Positions 1-8,560 are shown, counted from the stretch's first letter. The stretch is DNA of 18,044 nt from Kiritimatiellia bacterium (GCA_024405335.1 JAKSOX010000017.1:1-18044); one strand, 5' to 3'. Program-made: numbers and translations. Notes: a model not told the origin generated them from the sequence alone.

Positions 1-695
1 TGGAACGAAAGCCCGATCGCGTTCGACTGGAACGCGGTGCGCGCGCCCATCACGTACATGGACGCGTCGTTTTTGGCGTTCTGGATTTTCGCCTGGACCG
101 ACAGCGTGTCCTTCACGGGGACGCGGGTGTCCACGTACTGCGTGCCGGACGACTTGAGGTACTGCAGGCGCTGGTACGCCGCGGGAACGGTTTCCACCAG
201 CGGATCGTATTCGTAGGTGACCGACCCCATGTTGTACTCGGCGGTGACATGCCCGCGAGTGTCGAAATCGAACGAACCCGCAGGCACCGTCGCGACGTAG
301 TCGACGTATTTCCGGCGGATGAAGAGCTGGTTGCCTTCGACCTTGAACGCAACGGCGACGCATTTGAGATAGTCGACTTCCAACTGCATCTGACACCACA
401 TCTCGTTGCCGCTGTAGCGCACGAAGTAGGCGTTGACAGCGTGCACGTTGATCCAGCCGCCGGCGGTCACGCCGGAGATTGGCGTGACGCGGGAGATGTC
501 GGTGACGTTGTCCTGGATCTTCACCCAGGAGTCGCTCAAGGTGCCGGAGTACGTGTACGTCTCGGCGTGCGCGGAAGCCGGCGCGCAAAGCGCCATCGCC
601 AGCGCCGCGGCCGCGAACGCCACGCGCAAAAATCCTCCCACGCGTGCGCACGCGCACGCGAAAGAAGACAACAGCTGTCCAGTTGTCTCGGTCAT
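1..695 (-). CDS. Secreted LamG-like protein, N-terminal part (C-terminus beyond window edge)
   Basis: The reading frame is open from an ATG at 695 to the window edge, giving 231 codons with no stop, so the 3' end is missing. A hydrophobic stretch around residues 23-40, ending in small residues (CAPASAHA), looks like a Sec signal peptide, so the product is probably exported. The mature part is rich in Tyr, Val, Thr and Asp, as in beta-rich surface proteins. Near residue 175 it carries LQYLKSSGTQYVDT, a motif that typically opens a LamG/concanavalin-like domain in large secreted proteins of Kiritimatiellae and related bacteria. The start is uncertain. The ATG at 695 has no clear ribosome binding site, whereas GGAGGA lies inside the frame about 9 bases before a GTG that would begin directly at the signal peptide. 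Function is unknown; surface binding or autotransporter-like display is an inference. It follows the glycoside hydrolase gene but has its own putative promoter. Confidence 0.7.
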   Translation of the reverse strand, partial: MTETTGQLLSSFACACARVGGFLRVAFAAAALAMALCAPASAHAETYTYSGTLSDSWVKIQDNVTDISRVTPISGVTAGGWINVHAVNAYFVRYSGNEMWCQMQLEVDYLKCVAVAFKVEGNQLFIRRKYVDYVATVPAGSFDFDTRGHVTAEYNMGSVTYEYDPLVETVPAAYQRLQYLKSSGTQYVDTRVPVKDTLSVQAKIQNAKNDASMYVMGARTAFQSNAIGLSF

Positions 696-737
696 AAAGG
701 GTCTTTCGGCGGAAAGCTTATGGCATCCACCGCCACT

Positions 738-766
738 AAAATACCAAAAAAAACGCGGAAATGCAA
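738..766 (-). promoter_or_regulatory. Putative sigma70-type promoter for the LamG-like gene
   Basis: On the minus strand TTGCAT (766-761) and TATTTT (743-738) are separated by exactly 17 bases. The spacer contains a run of eight T. The predicted transcription start is near 731, about 36 bases before the ATG at 695. This is a pattern match only; the AT-rich island in GC-rich surroundings supports it. Confidence 0.45.
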
Positions 767-831
767 GAAAATCAACGCGCCGTCCGGCGCCGTCCGGCGA
801 CGCTTCGACAGGGAGACGACGTTGTCGCGGA

Positions 832-3800
832 TCAGCGCAGCGACAGGAACACGGCGGCGTTGCCAGTGAACACGATTGGCACCACGACGCGCCCTTCGGC
901 GTCCGCGTGCAGCGTCGTCTCGACGGGACGGATCGCCCCCGCCTTTTCGGCGTACTTCCACTGCAGTTCGCGGGCGAACAGTTCGCGGTGCTCCCGTTTC
1001 CGGAGTCCCGCGCGGGCCAACGGCGCCGGATCGTCCGGACTCCAGTCGAAATCGGAATCCTCGACGCCGTGCTTTTTGCGGTCGGCGCACCAATCGCAGA
1101 ACCAGTTCGCGGAATCGTCGAGCGTCAGCGTCGACAACGTCAACGCGCGGTTTTTCCAGGCGGGATTCGAAAACGCCACCTCGACGCGTCCCTCGCCCTT
1201 CTCCTCGAGACGGTTCACGAAACGGGCCGCCATCGCGCGCACCGCGCCGCCCTTCGCGTCCGCCGCCGCCACGAGCAGGTATTCGACGGGATTGTTCGCG
1301 TCCACCAGCCGTTTCTCCGCCACCGGCAGCCGGCGCATGCCGCGGAACTTGGCGATCTCGCGCGCGGTGAAATACGAAAAGGTCGGCACTCCCTCGAAAT
1401 GGATCGCGGGACCGGAAAAATACCCCCAATGCGCGAAATACTCCGCGCCGACGTCGTACGTCTGCTTGGCCACGCGCACGTCGTAGGCGGCTTCGTAGCT
1501 CGCGCCCACCGCGCGCGACAGCAGATCGCGCCGTTTCGCGCCCGGCGCGGAAAAAATCACGCGGCCTTCGTCCACGCCGTAGACGAGATTCGTGAAGCCG
1601 GCCTTTTCGGCGGCGTCGACGATTTGGCGGTAGGCGGCGTCGAAAGACCCGACGCGCCGCGTGCCGTCGCCGGGCACCACGTAATGCGAAATCGTCAGCA
1701 GCTTGAGCGGCGCGCCGATCTTCCCGGTGGCGTAGTTCGTGCCCGCGGCGCAATGCGCGATCACGTCCTGCGCCTTGAAGCGGCCGGCGGGCGAATCGCC
1801 AGGAAACAGGAGATGCGGGCCGATCGTCGCCCCCGGGCCGATTTCGCGCTCCAGCGCGAGCGCCGTCAGGTCGTACAAACGGAAATACGCCTCGCGCGTG
1901 CGCGCCGCGTCGCCGTCCTTCGTCTTGAACCATCCGAAGTTGTCCGCCTCGGTGAGCACCGCGTAGCGCCACCGGCGCATCTCGTCCGCACCGAACGCCT
2001 CGCGGAGCTGCGCGAACACGTCCCGCAAGTATTTCGCGTACGCGTCCCAGTTCTCGGGAGGATAGACGTTGATCGAGAACTCGCCGCCGTCGCGACCACC
2101 CGCGAAGCGGTCCGGCACGTTGCCCAATTTCAGGTATGGACGCGCTCCCAAGGACAGGATTTCGCGGCATGCCGTGACGAGCTTGAACGCGTCGCAGGTG
2201 AAATCCTTCGGGTCGCCGGGGTTCTTGAAGAGGTCGCGGCTCGCGTTGCCGCCCGTGCAGGCCATCAACTCCACCCAGTCGACGAAACCGCGGATGGGAT
2301 GGCGCTTGGCGTTGGCGTTCTTGGCGGCCCAGTTGACGTTGTTGCCGTCCCACACCGTCATCACGCCGGAGGCGTTGGGCAGCACGGCGCCGGGTTTCGC
2401 GGCGTCCACCGAAAACGACGCCTCCAGCGCGGGAACGTCATCCTCGACCGGCTCGGCGTCTTCGGCTTCGTCCGCGGCGGCGGGCATGGCGCGCACGCTC
2501 ACCGGGCCGATCAGCCCCGACTCGAGAAGCGCGTCGTCCTTCGTCCAGTGGTGCCACGTGGTGAACGCGAGGCGACCAGTCGGCGAGGGCTTGCCCGCCT
2601 TCACCCACGCCGGGATTTCCTTGATCGCCAGCGCGTCCCATCCGTAGCCCCATTCGCAGTCCGCCGGCTTCTGCTCGTCGCCGACGAGGCGGTTCGGCCA
2701 GAGGTTCGCCACGCGCACCGCGAGCCGCACCGGCTCCCCCGCGCGCACGGCGTCGGTGACGTCCACGCGGAACGGCGGACGCCACAGCGGCGGAAAGGCC
2801 TTGCCGTTCACCGTCACCTCCGCCACGTTCTTCACCCGCCCGAGGTCGAGCACGACGCGGCTTTTGCCGTCCGCGAACCCCTTCGGCAGCGCCACCGTCT
2901 TCGAGTAGGCCGCGATGCCCGAGAAGTAGCGCACCTCGCCGTCGGGAATCTCCGTCCAGGACACGAGCTTCGGCAAAGTGACCTTGTCGGGGCAGTTCCA
3001 GCCCTTCGGGAACGACAGTTCCCACGGCCCGTCGACCTTTGCCACGGCCCGCGGCGCGTACTTCGCCGGATCCGCGAGCACCGGCAGCGACGAGCGGACC
3101 TTCCCCGGCCGGACGACGACGAACCACGATCCGCACGGTTTGAACGGCAGCGTCACTTCGGTGCGGCCGCCGGCGATCTTCCAGTCGTACGGACGGAACC
3201 GGCCGCCCGTCTCGGCGTCCCAGAGTTCGGGCGTGCCGACGGCGCGGAAGGAACAGCGCACGGTCGCCGCGTTCGTCGACGGCCAGGCCACGAACCAGAC
3301 GAGCGTGCCGTCGTCGTGGCGGCGGCAGATCGCGCGCACCTGCTCGTCCGTTCCGGAATACGTGAAGTCCGGCGCGAACGGCGGCTTCTCGCCGCTCTTG
3401 AGAATCGTCGCGCCGAACGCCTTCAGCCGGTCGAGATGCTCGCGGGACGCCGCCGTCACGAGGCGGTTCGTCGGCACCACGAGCGCCGCGTAGCTCACGC
3501 CGGGCGCGTCCTTCGGCACGATGCGCCCGTTCACGACGCAGAGGTCTTCGAGGTCGTGCATGCCGCAGAGGTCCCACGACCATCCTTCCGGCGCCGCCTC
3601 GGGCCGGTTGAAGTTCGGGACTTCGTCGCCCACGTGGACGAGGAGGTCGTTCGCGGGATGCCCGGCGGAAAGCAGGAACTGGCAGCGCGCCTGGTACTCG
3701 AGCCACGGTCCCACCATCGGCCACCACGTCTCGGTGCGCTCGAAGTGCGTGCCCCACTGGCCCATCGTCATGCCGGGGAGGCGCGCGGGCTCGGTCCACG

Positions 3801-5580
3801 GCTGGTGCGCGAAACGGTGGTAGACCATGCGCGTGACGCCGTGCGCGTAGTAGAAGTCGCCCATCGCCTTGAGGCCGAACGGATCCTTCGTCCACCGACC
3901 GCCTTTGAGCGGAAACGCCGTGAACGCCTCGGCGTCCACCACGTCGCGTCCGTGGAGATGCGCCGCGGAGGAAACTCCCTTGGCGCAGGCGGAATGGCCC
4001 ACGTATCCGGACGGCACGCCGTCGTCCGCCGTCACCCAGAACTCCGCCATCGGAAGATTCGCGTGCGCGGCGTAGTGCGTCGAGTCGGCGGACATGCTGC
4101 CGTAGGGTTCCATCGCGTAGCGAAGCCCTGCCGCGCGCGCCTTGCTGGCGCATTCGTCCACGAAGTTCTCGACGAAGAGGTCGGACACGAGCCGCCGGAA
4201 ATCCAAAAGCGCTTCGTCCGTCTTCTTCACCGACCCGACGACGCGGCCGGAAAAAGCGACCAGATACGGCACGAACGAATAGCCCTTGCGCCGCGCGAAG
4301 GTCTTTTCGAGGCCGTGCGTCCAGTTCTGCGTGCCGACCTCCCAGCTGTCGCAGAGCACCGACTTGACGGCCTTGCGGCCCTTCGCGAGGCGTCCCGCAT
4401 AGGAATCGAAGTGAAGCCCCACCGCCGCCGCGTCGAGCTTGTCGACCTCGAGTCCGCCGCCGAAGGACGAAGCGGGAGCCACGCTGGCGCCGTTGGACGC
4501 ATAGCCGACGCGCAGGACGACCCAGTCGTCGCCAGCCGGCGCCGTCCAGTCGAGCGTGCCGTCCGCCCCGAGCCGGTCCGTGAGGTCGACGATCCGCGCC
4601 GGATCGACCACGCCGTCCGCGCCGAACACGTGCGTGCACGGCGCGGTGACGTCATGGCTGCGGAACGTCCGCGCGTTGAGATCGGGCAGGCCCCGCCGCG
4701 ATTCGGGACGGAACGTCTTGTAAGCGAAGGTCTTGTCCTCGGGCGCGATCGTGATGCGCACCTGCCGCGTCCGCACGGGCTTCGTGAAGGCGACGTAGCG
4801 TTCCTGCCCGCCGTTGCAGTCGCTCCGTCCGCAGCTCGACAACCACATGTCGAACGCCTCGGTCTCGCGCCACGCGCGGCCGTCGTCCGACGTCTCGACG
4901 CGCACTTTAGCGGTGACGTTCCAACCCCAGCCGTAGGTCGCGGAAAAGGTGAACCCGCCGAGCGCGAACGGTTCGTCCGCCGAGACTACGCGCACCCACG
5001 GCGACGGCGACGCGACGCGGAAACCGCCGGCGGGTTCGCGCTCGCAGGCCGGACGCGGAAACGCGAGCACCGCGACGTCGCGGTAGAAGCCATGGTCGTC
5101 CTTCGGGCGCGGCAACGCGCCGCGAAACGTCGTGCCGCCCTTCACCGCCGTTTCCGCATGGCGGACGAAGAACATCGAGTTTGACGGCGTGATCCACGGT
5201 CCGCCGGCGTTGGCCCAACCAGAACAGTTGACGAGCGTCAGCTCAAGCCCGAGCCGCTCCGCCTCGCGGGCCGCCCAGTCGACGTGCTCGTCCCAGCTCG
5301 GCGTGTTGAACTTCACGTCGCCGGGCGGGATGTTGCAGCCCACGTCGAAGAGATGCGCACCGCCGAGGCCGGCCTTGGCCATCGCCTCCAGGTCGGCGGT
5401 GATGCCGGCCTTCGAAACGTTGCCGTTCATCCAGTGCCACCACGTGCGGGGTTTGGCGGCGGCCGGAGGGGCGGCGAAGCCGTCCTCAAGCGAATCGCCG
5501 CCCGGAGCGGACGAAGGCGCCGCAATCGCGGCGGCGAAAAAGAAAATCGGAATCAGACGTTCGACAAGAATGCGTTTCAT
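832..5580 (-). CDS. GH106-like alpha-L-rhamnosidase fused to a GH39-like glycoside hydrolase domain
   Basis: This 1582-residue protein starts with a signal peptide (MKR, then a hydrophobic run IPIFFFAAAIAA), so it is exported. Residues about 45-1030 resemble GH106 rhamnosidases: PRTWWHWMNGN near 44-54, then ADLEAMAKAGLGGAHLFDVG, with candidate catalytic glutamates E491 (AMEPYG) and E513 (MAEFW). A galactose-binding-like beta domain lies at about 870-1030. An acidic Ala/Glu linker (about 1035-1050) leads to a second module of about 530 residues resembling GH39 TIM barrels (ARPYLKLGNVP; NWDAYAKYLRDV). There E1211 (LTEADN) and E1338 (GVDEGR) are in the expected acid/base and nucleophile places, although the usual Asn-Glu-Pro is replaced by Thr-Glu-Ala. 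The likely role is removal of rhamnose and a second sugar from plant or algal polysaccharide; substrates are not readable. A longer start at 5589 or 5616 is possible, but the promoter position favours 5580. Confidence 0.8.
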   Translation of the reverse strand: MKRILVERLIPIFFFAAAIAAPSSAPGGDSLEDGFAAPPAAAKPRTWWHWMNGNVSKAGITADLEAMAKAGLGGAHLFDVGCNIPPGDVKFNTPSWDEHVDWAAREAERLGLELTLVNCSGWANAGGPWITPSNSMFFVRHAETAVKGGTTFRGALPRPKDDHGFYRDVAVLAFPRPACEREPAGGFRVASPSPWVRVVSADEPFALGGFTFSATYGWGWNVTAKVRVETSDDGRAWRETEAFDMWLSSCGRSDCNGGQERYVAFTKPVRTRQVRITIAPEDKTFAYKTFRPESRRGLPDLNARTFRSHDVTAPCTHVFGADGVVDPARIVDLTDRLGADGTLDWTAPAGDDWVVLRVGYASNGASVAPASSFGGGLEVDKLDAAAVGLHFDSYAGRLAKGRKAVKSVLCDSWEVGTQNWTHGLEKTFARRKGYSFVPYLVAFSGRVVGSVKKTDEALLDFRRLVSDLFVENFVDECASKARAAGLRYAMEPYGSMSADSTHYAAHANLPMAEFWVTADDGVPSGYVGHSACAKGVSSAAHLHGRDVVDAEAFTAFPLKGGRWTKDPFGLKAMGDFYYAHGVTRMVYHRFAHQPWTEPARLPGMTMGQWGTHFERTETWWPMVGPWLEYQARCQFLLSAGHPANDLLVHVGDEVPNFNRPEAAPEGWSWDLCGMHDLEDLCVVNGRIVPKDAPGVSYAALVVPTNRLVTAASREHLDRLKAFGATILKSGEKPPFAPDFTYSGTDEQVRAICRRHDDGTLVWFVAWPSTNAATVRCSFRAVGTPELWDAETGGRFRPYDWKIAGGRTEVTLPFKPCGSWFVVVRPGKVRSSLPVLADPAKYAPRAVAKVDGPWELSFPKGWNCPDKVTLPKLVSWTEIPDGEVRYFSGIAAYSKTVALPKGFADGKSRVVLDLGRVKNVAEVTVNGKAFPPLWRPPFRVDVTDAVRAGEPVRLAVRVANLWPNRLVGDEQKPADCEWGYGWDALAIKEIPAWVKAGKPSPTGRLAFTTWHHWTKDDALLESGLIGPVSVRAMPAAADEAEDAEPVEDDVPALEASFSVDAAKPGAVLPNASGVMTVWDGNNVNWAAKNANAKRHPIRGFVDWVELMACTGGNASRDLFKNPGDPKDFTCDAFKLVTACREILSLGARPYLKLGNVPDRFAGGRDGGEFSINVYPPENWDAYAKYLRDVFAQLREAFGADEMRRWRYAVLTEADNFGWFKTKDGDAARTREAYFRLYDLTALALEREIGPGATIGPHLLFPGDSPAGRFKAQDVIAHCAAGTNYATGKIGAPLKLLTISHYVVPGDGTRRVGSFDAAYRQIVDAAEKAGFTNLVYGVDEGRVIFSAPGAKRRDLLSRAVGASYEAAYDVRVAKQTYDVGAEYFAHWGYFSGPAIHFEGVPTFSYFTAREIAKFRGMRRLPVAEKRLVDANNPVEYLLVAAADAKGGAVRAMAARFVNRLEEKGEGRVEVAFSNPAWKNRALTLSTLTLDDSANWFCDWCADRKKHGVEDSDFDWSPDDPAPLARAGLRKREHRELFARELQWKYAEKAGAIRPVETTLHADAEGRVVVPIVFTGNAAVFLSLR

Positions 5581-5587
5581 GCCCCGC

Positions 5588-5616
5588 ATTTTACCACACG
5601 CCTCCCGTGCGGACAA
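5588..5616 (-). promoter_or_regulatory. Promoter of the GH106-GH39 gene, possibly producing a leaderless mRNA
   Basis: TTGTCC (5616-5611) lies 17 bases from TAAAAT (5593-5588), and the -10 is preceded by TGG, an extended -10. Only seven bases separate the -10 from the ATG at 5580, so transcription should begin at or within a base or two of the start codon. A GGGAGG at about 5602-5607 could instead serve an in-frame ATG at 5589, but that ATG overlaps the -10 itself. Confidence 0.55.
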
Positions 5617-5666
5617 GACGGGAATGCGGTCGATTCATGGGGGCGACGAGCCGACTTGAGGCGGAA

Positions 5667-6557
5667 TCAGCGCTTGCGGGCGCGGCGCTGGAAAAGCGCG
5701 CGGATTTCGTGGGCGTAGGATTTGTCGGTGGACACGTTCACCACGTCGATGCCGCTTTTGGCGAAGAACTTCGCGAGGTTTTCGCGCTCGGCCTCGGCGA
5801 CGGCGGCGAATTGCGCTCGCACCTTTTTCGACGACGTGTCCACCAGCACGAGCGCGCCGGTTTCGGGATCCTCCAGCTCCGCGAGCCCCACGTCCGGCAG
5901 TTCGCTTTCGGCGGGATCGCTCACGGGCACGCACACCACGTCGTGCCGACGCGACGCCACGCGCAGCAGTTTTTGGTAGTCGTCCGCGGCGCATTGGAAA
6001 TCGCTCACCAGGAACACCACGCACTTGCGCTTCTGGACGCCGTTCAGGAAACGGATCGCGCCGGCGACGTCGGTGCCGCCGGTCGCTTCGTCCTCGGCGG
6101 CGAGCACTTCGCGCACGAGGCGCATCACGGGCTGCCGCCCTTTTCGCGGCGGAATGTATTTGACGATCCTGTCGGAGAAAAGCACCAGTCCGATCTTGTC
6201 CTGGTTGCGGATCGCCGTCAGCGCCAGGAGCGCCGTCACTTCGGCGGCGAGTTCCATCTTGGAGCGCCGCACGGATCCGTAGCTCTGCGATCCGGACACG
6301 TCCACGAGGAAAAGCACCGTCAGCTCGCGCTCTTCCGAAAACCGCTTGATGAACGGCACGCCCGTGCGCGCGGTGACGTTCCAGTCGATGGAGCGCACGT
6401 CGTCGCCGGCCACGTAGGGGCGCACTTCGTCGAACTCCACGCCCTGGCCTTTGAACGTGGAATGGTAGTCGCCGGAAAGCTGGTCGTCGACGAGGCGGTT
6501 GGTGAGAATCCTGATCTTCCCCACCTTCGCCATCAGTTCTTTGACGTCTGTCGCCAT
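5667..6557 (-). CDS. DUF58 protein with VWA-like domain
   Basis: This 296-residue soluble protein shows the DUF58 signature: SGDYHSTFKGQGVEFDEVR (about residues 28-46), then GDDVRSIDWNVTARTG (51-66). It is followed by a von Willebrand A-like fold with an apparently complete metal site: DVSGS (86-90), a conserved Thr in TGGTD, and Asp in LVSDFQ. Such proteins usually work with MoxR-type AAA ATPases as chaperone-like pairs in protein maturation or stress responses. No MoxR gene is in this window, so the partner must be elsewhere or absent. The start at 6557 was chosen because AGGGGA lies seven bases upstream and the family homology begins there; the frame stays open further upstream but that part looks non-coding. 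The function beyond the family role is unknown. Confidence 0.85.
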   Translation of the reverse strand: MATDVKELMAKVGKIRILTNRLVDDQLSGDYHSTFKGQGVEFDEVRPYVAGDDVRSIDWNVTARTGVPFIKRFSEERELTVLFLVDVSGSQSYGSVRRSKMELAAEVTALLALTAIRNQDKIGLVLFSDRIVKYIPPRKGRQPVMRLVREVLAAEDEATGGTDVAGAIRFLNGVQKRKCVVFLVSDFQCAADDYQKLLRVASRRHDVVCVPVSDPAESELPDVGLAELEDPETGALVLVDTSSKKVRAQFAAVAEAERENLAKFFAKSGIDVVNVSTDKSYAHEIRALFQRRARKR

Positions 6558-6639
6558 TGCTTCATCCCCTCGTACACGCCACCAAATAATAATGTCTTTC
6601 CCGTCAACGGGATGGAAGTGTACCAAAATCGGCACGCCG

Positions 6640-6697
6640 CCGCAAGGTGGAATGGGGGTGACGCATTTTAGCGCGAAACCATTCCATCCGCCTGCGG
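6640..6697. repeat. Imperfect inverted repeat upstream of the DUF58 gene
   Basis: CCGCAAGGTGGAATGG (6640-6655) pairs imperfectly with CCATTCCATCCGCCTGCGG (6679-6697), with about 23 bases between that include a TAAAAT (6670-6665 on the minus strand). A further GGATGGAA occurs at 6610-6617. It lies in the 257-base gap 6558-6814, the longest gene-free stretch here. It could be a REP-like element, an operator or an RNA hairpin. Confidence 0.35.
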
Positions 6698-6777
6698 CTT
6701 CCAAAAACAAACTTGGTTCAAGCGACAGTCCCCCTGCAAAAAAGCAATTCGCCCGCCTCCATCACTCATGATTGACG

Positions 6778-6794
6778 CCGCCGACAGACGGCGG
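6778..6794 (-). terminator. Weak candidate terminator hairpin after the DUF6057-like gene
   Basis: CCGCCG, a five-base loop (ACAGA) and CGGCGG form a six-base-pair stem just downstream of the stop at 6815. There is no immediate U-tract; the nearest T run on the minus strand is about 40 bases further on. It may only mark the transcript end together with another factor. Confidence 0.25.
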
Positions 6795-6814
6795 ATTGCG
6801 GCGGACGCGGAGCG

Positions 6815-8560
6815 CTACCGCCCTTCCGCGTCGAGGCGGTCGGGGGCGCCGTTCGACTGTATGCGCTGCGTGCCCGGCCGCACCCAGCAATCGTAGAAAA
6901 AGTACGTGTCCCCGAAATCGCGGCGCACGCGGTCCTTTTCCTTTTGCGGCGACGCGGCGGTCAACGCGCCCGACACGCGCTTGAACGCGGCGAGGCGGTT
7001 CGCCGCCCCGGGCGCAAACGCATCCGGACGCATCCGGGCGAGGAACTCCCGCTGTCGGGCGTCGTCGAGCGTGCTGGCGTGGGCCAGCAGCGCCTCCTGC
7101 ACCGGCTCCGGCCAGGGTTTCGGCGGCGGCGCCAGGCGGTCCAGCCACGGGACGTTCTGCGCGAGCACGGGCGCGTCGCCGTCCAGAAGCAGCACGGAAA
7201 CGAGCATGCGCGCCATGAACTCCGGCGCCTTGCGGAGCGTGCGGAAGAAGTTGTAGGTGATGTGCTCGATGCGGTCGCCCGTGGCGAAAAACGGCACGTC
7301 CACGGCTTTGCCCATTTCGAGCCACACGGAATGCGCCGCCGCCACCATGCCCAATTCCTCCCGCGGGACGAGCGACGGGTCGGTTATCGCCGCAAGCCGC
7401 GCCTCGGCGAAAGCGCGCCGGAACGGACACCGCCGCAGCTGCCGGTAGTTGCGGTAGGCGAGAAGCCGTTCTCCGAGCAGCAGGGCGACGTCGCCCAGAT
7501 ACGCATGGTGCGCCGGTTCCCAGCCGGACGAAAAAACGCGCTCGTAGATGCTCCGCCGCGCGGGTTGGAGCAAACCGTACTCGAACAGCAGCAGGTAGCC
7601 GTCCATGGCCTGCTGGTTGGCGTCCGTGCTGAAATGGCCCGTGCGGATCGGATGCCTGAAGAGGTCGTCGGGCAGCGTCTGCAAATGGAACTGCGCCAGA
7701 ATCCGGAACGCGATTTCCATCCGCAGCGGAAAGTCCTTTCCCGCCGCGCGGTACGCGTCCGCCAGATCCATCACGCCGCGCCAGTCGCGCGCGCGGACGC
7801 GCCGCTCCATTTCCAGCGCGTGGCGCAGCACGCCCACGGGGCCGCGCGGCACGCGGAGGCCCATGGCGTACGGGAAGGCGACGCTGCACGCGAGATCGTC
7901 GTAGACCAGCGCGCACGAAGCGGGCAACGCCGCCAGCGACAGCGCCACGGCTGCGGCGACGCCGCAAAACGCCGCCGGGCCGGCCGGACGCGCAGTCCGC
8001 CGCGCCGCGCGCACGGCCAGGGCGATTCCCGCCAACGGCGCGTACAATCCGAAGGGAACGACCAGCGCGGCGCACGCCGCGCAACTCGCCAGCAATCCCG
8101 GCAACCGGTTGCACAGGGGACGGAACGCCGCGAAAAGCCCGCAGGAAACGACCATGCCGAACAAATTGAAAAGCGCGGCCGGCTTTTCCCGTTCGTCCCA
8201 GATCAAATCCCCGCACAGCGCCAAAGGAAGGAACGCCACGGCGAAACCGAGCGCGCACCAGCCGAAAAGCCGGACGACGGCACGCCGCCCCTTCGCGGCG
8301 GATCCGTCCGCGGGGGAAGCGCGCGGGGGAACGAGGAAATGCAGGGACGCGCCGAGCGCCAGCGCTCCGAGCACGTATGGAATCCACCACGTGGCGTCGA
8401 ACAGCCCGAGCGACGCGGCCATCCGCGCGCACCAGCGCAAAAACCCCGCCGGACGGTCGCCGGGCAACGCCATTTCCCGGAAACCGTCCCAATCGGCGAA
8501 GACGAGCGTCTGGTCGGCGATCTTCCAGGCCACGGCGCGAATGGCGAGCAGCGTGTCCAC
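6815..8560 (-). CDS. DUF6057-like membrane protein with helical-repeat C-terminal domain
   Basis: The predicted 581-residue protein starts at a GTG 15 bases after the Gfo/Idh stop. An in-frame TAG four codons upstream rules out a longer start. Hydrophobic segments lie at about 57-77, 97-117, 127-147, 153-183 and 196-219, followed by a soluble domain of about 360 residues rich in Ala, Leu and Arg with TPR-like helix pairs. The overall plan and phrases such as DANQQAMDGYLLLFEYG and FGDTYFFYD resemble DUF6057 proteins of Bacteroidales and PVC bacteria, whose function is unknown. Compared with my memory of that family, the first transmembrane helix before ADQTLVF seems to be missing or very short. 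It is the last gene of a tight group with the PotD-like protein and the Gfo/Idh enzyme. Family assignment is from memory of pattern, not from a search. Confidence 0.6.
   Translation of the reverse strand: MDTLLAIRAVAWKIADQTLVFADWDGFREMALPGDRPAGFLRWCARMAASLGLFDATWWIPYVLGALALGASLHFLVPPRASPADGSAAKGRRAVVRLFGWCALGFAVAFLPLALCGDLIWDEREKPAALFNLFGMVVSCGLFAAFRPLCNRLPGLLASCAACAALVVPFGLYAPLAGIALAVRAARRTARPAGPAAFCGVAAAVALSLAALPASCALVYDDLACSVAFPYAMGLRVPRGPVGVLRHALEMERRVRARDWRGVMDLADAYRAAGKDFPLRMEIAFRILAQFHLQTLPDDLFRHPIRTGHFSTDANQQAMDGYLLLFEYGLLQPARRSIYERVFSSGWEPAHHAYLGDVALLLGERLLAYRNYRQLRRCPFRRAFAEARLAAITDPSLVPREELGMVAAAHSVWLEMGKAVDVPFFATGDRIEHITYNFFRTLRKAPEFMARMLVSVLLLDGDAPVLAQNVPWLDRLAPPPKPWPEPVQEALLAHASTLDDARQREFLARMRPDAFAPGAANRLAAFKRVSGALTAASPQKEKDRVRRDFGDTYFFYDCWVRPGTQRIQSNGAPDRLDAEGR

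Noticed and set aside
777..799. GC-rich period-10 repeat (GCGCCGTCCG twice) just after the glycoside hydrolase stop, considered as a terminator.
   Set aside because: The possible stems are short with very small or unstable loops and the T run (746-753) is too far downstream; that run fits better as promoter spacer.
433..5184. Very long plus-strand open frame opposite the glycoside hydrolase (over 1500 codons).
   Set aside because: It is antisense to a well-supported enzyme gene; the product is rich in Arg, His and Ala with no domain, as expected from GC-rich codon use on the other strand.
6558..6710. Upstream extension of the DUF58 reading frame by 51 residues.
   Set aside because: The extension matches no family, covers an inverted repeat, and a good ribosome binding site stands before the ATG at 6557.
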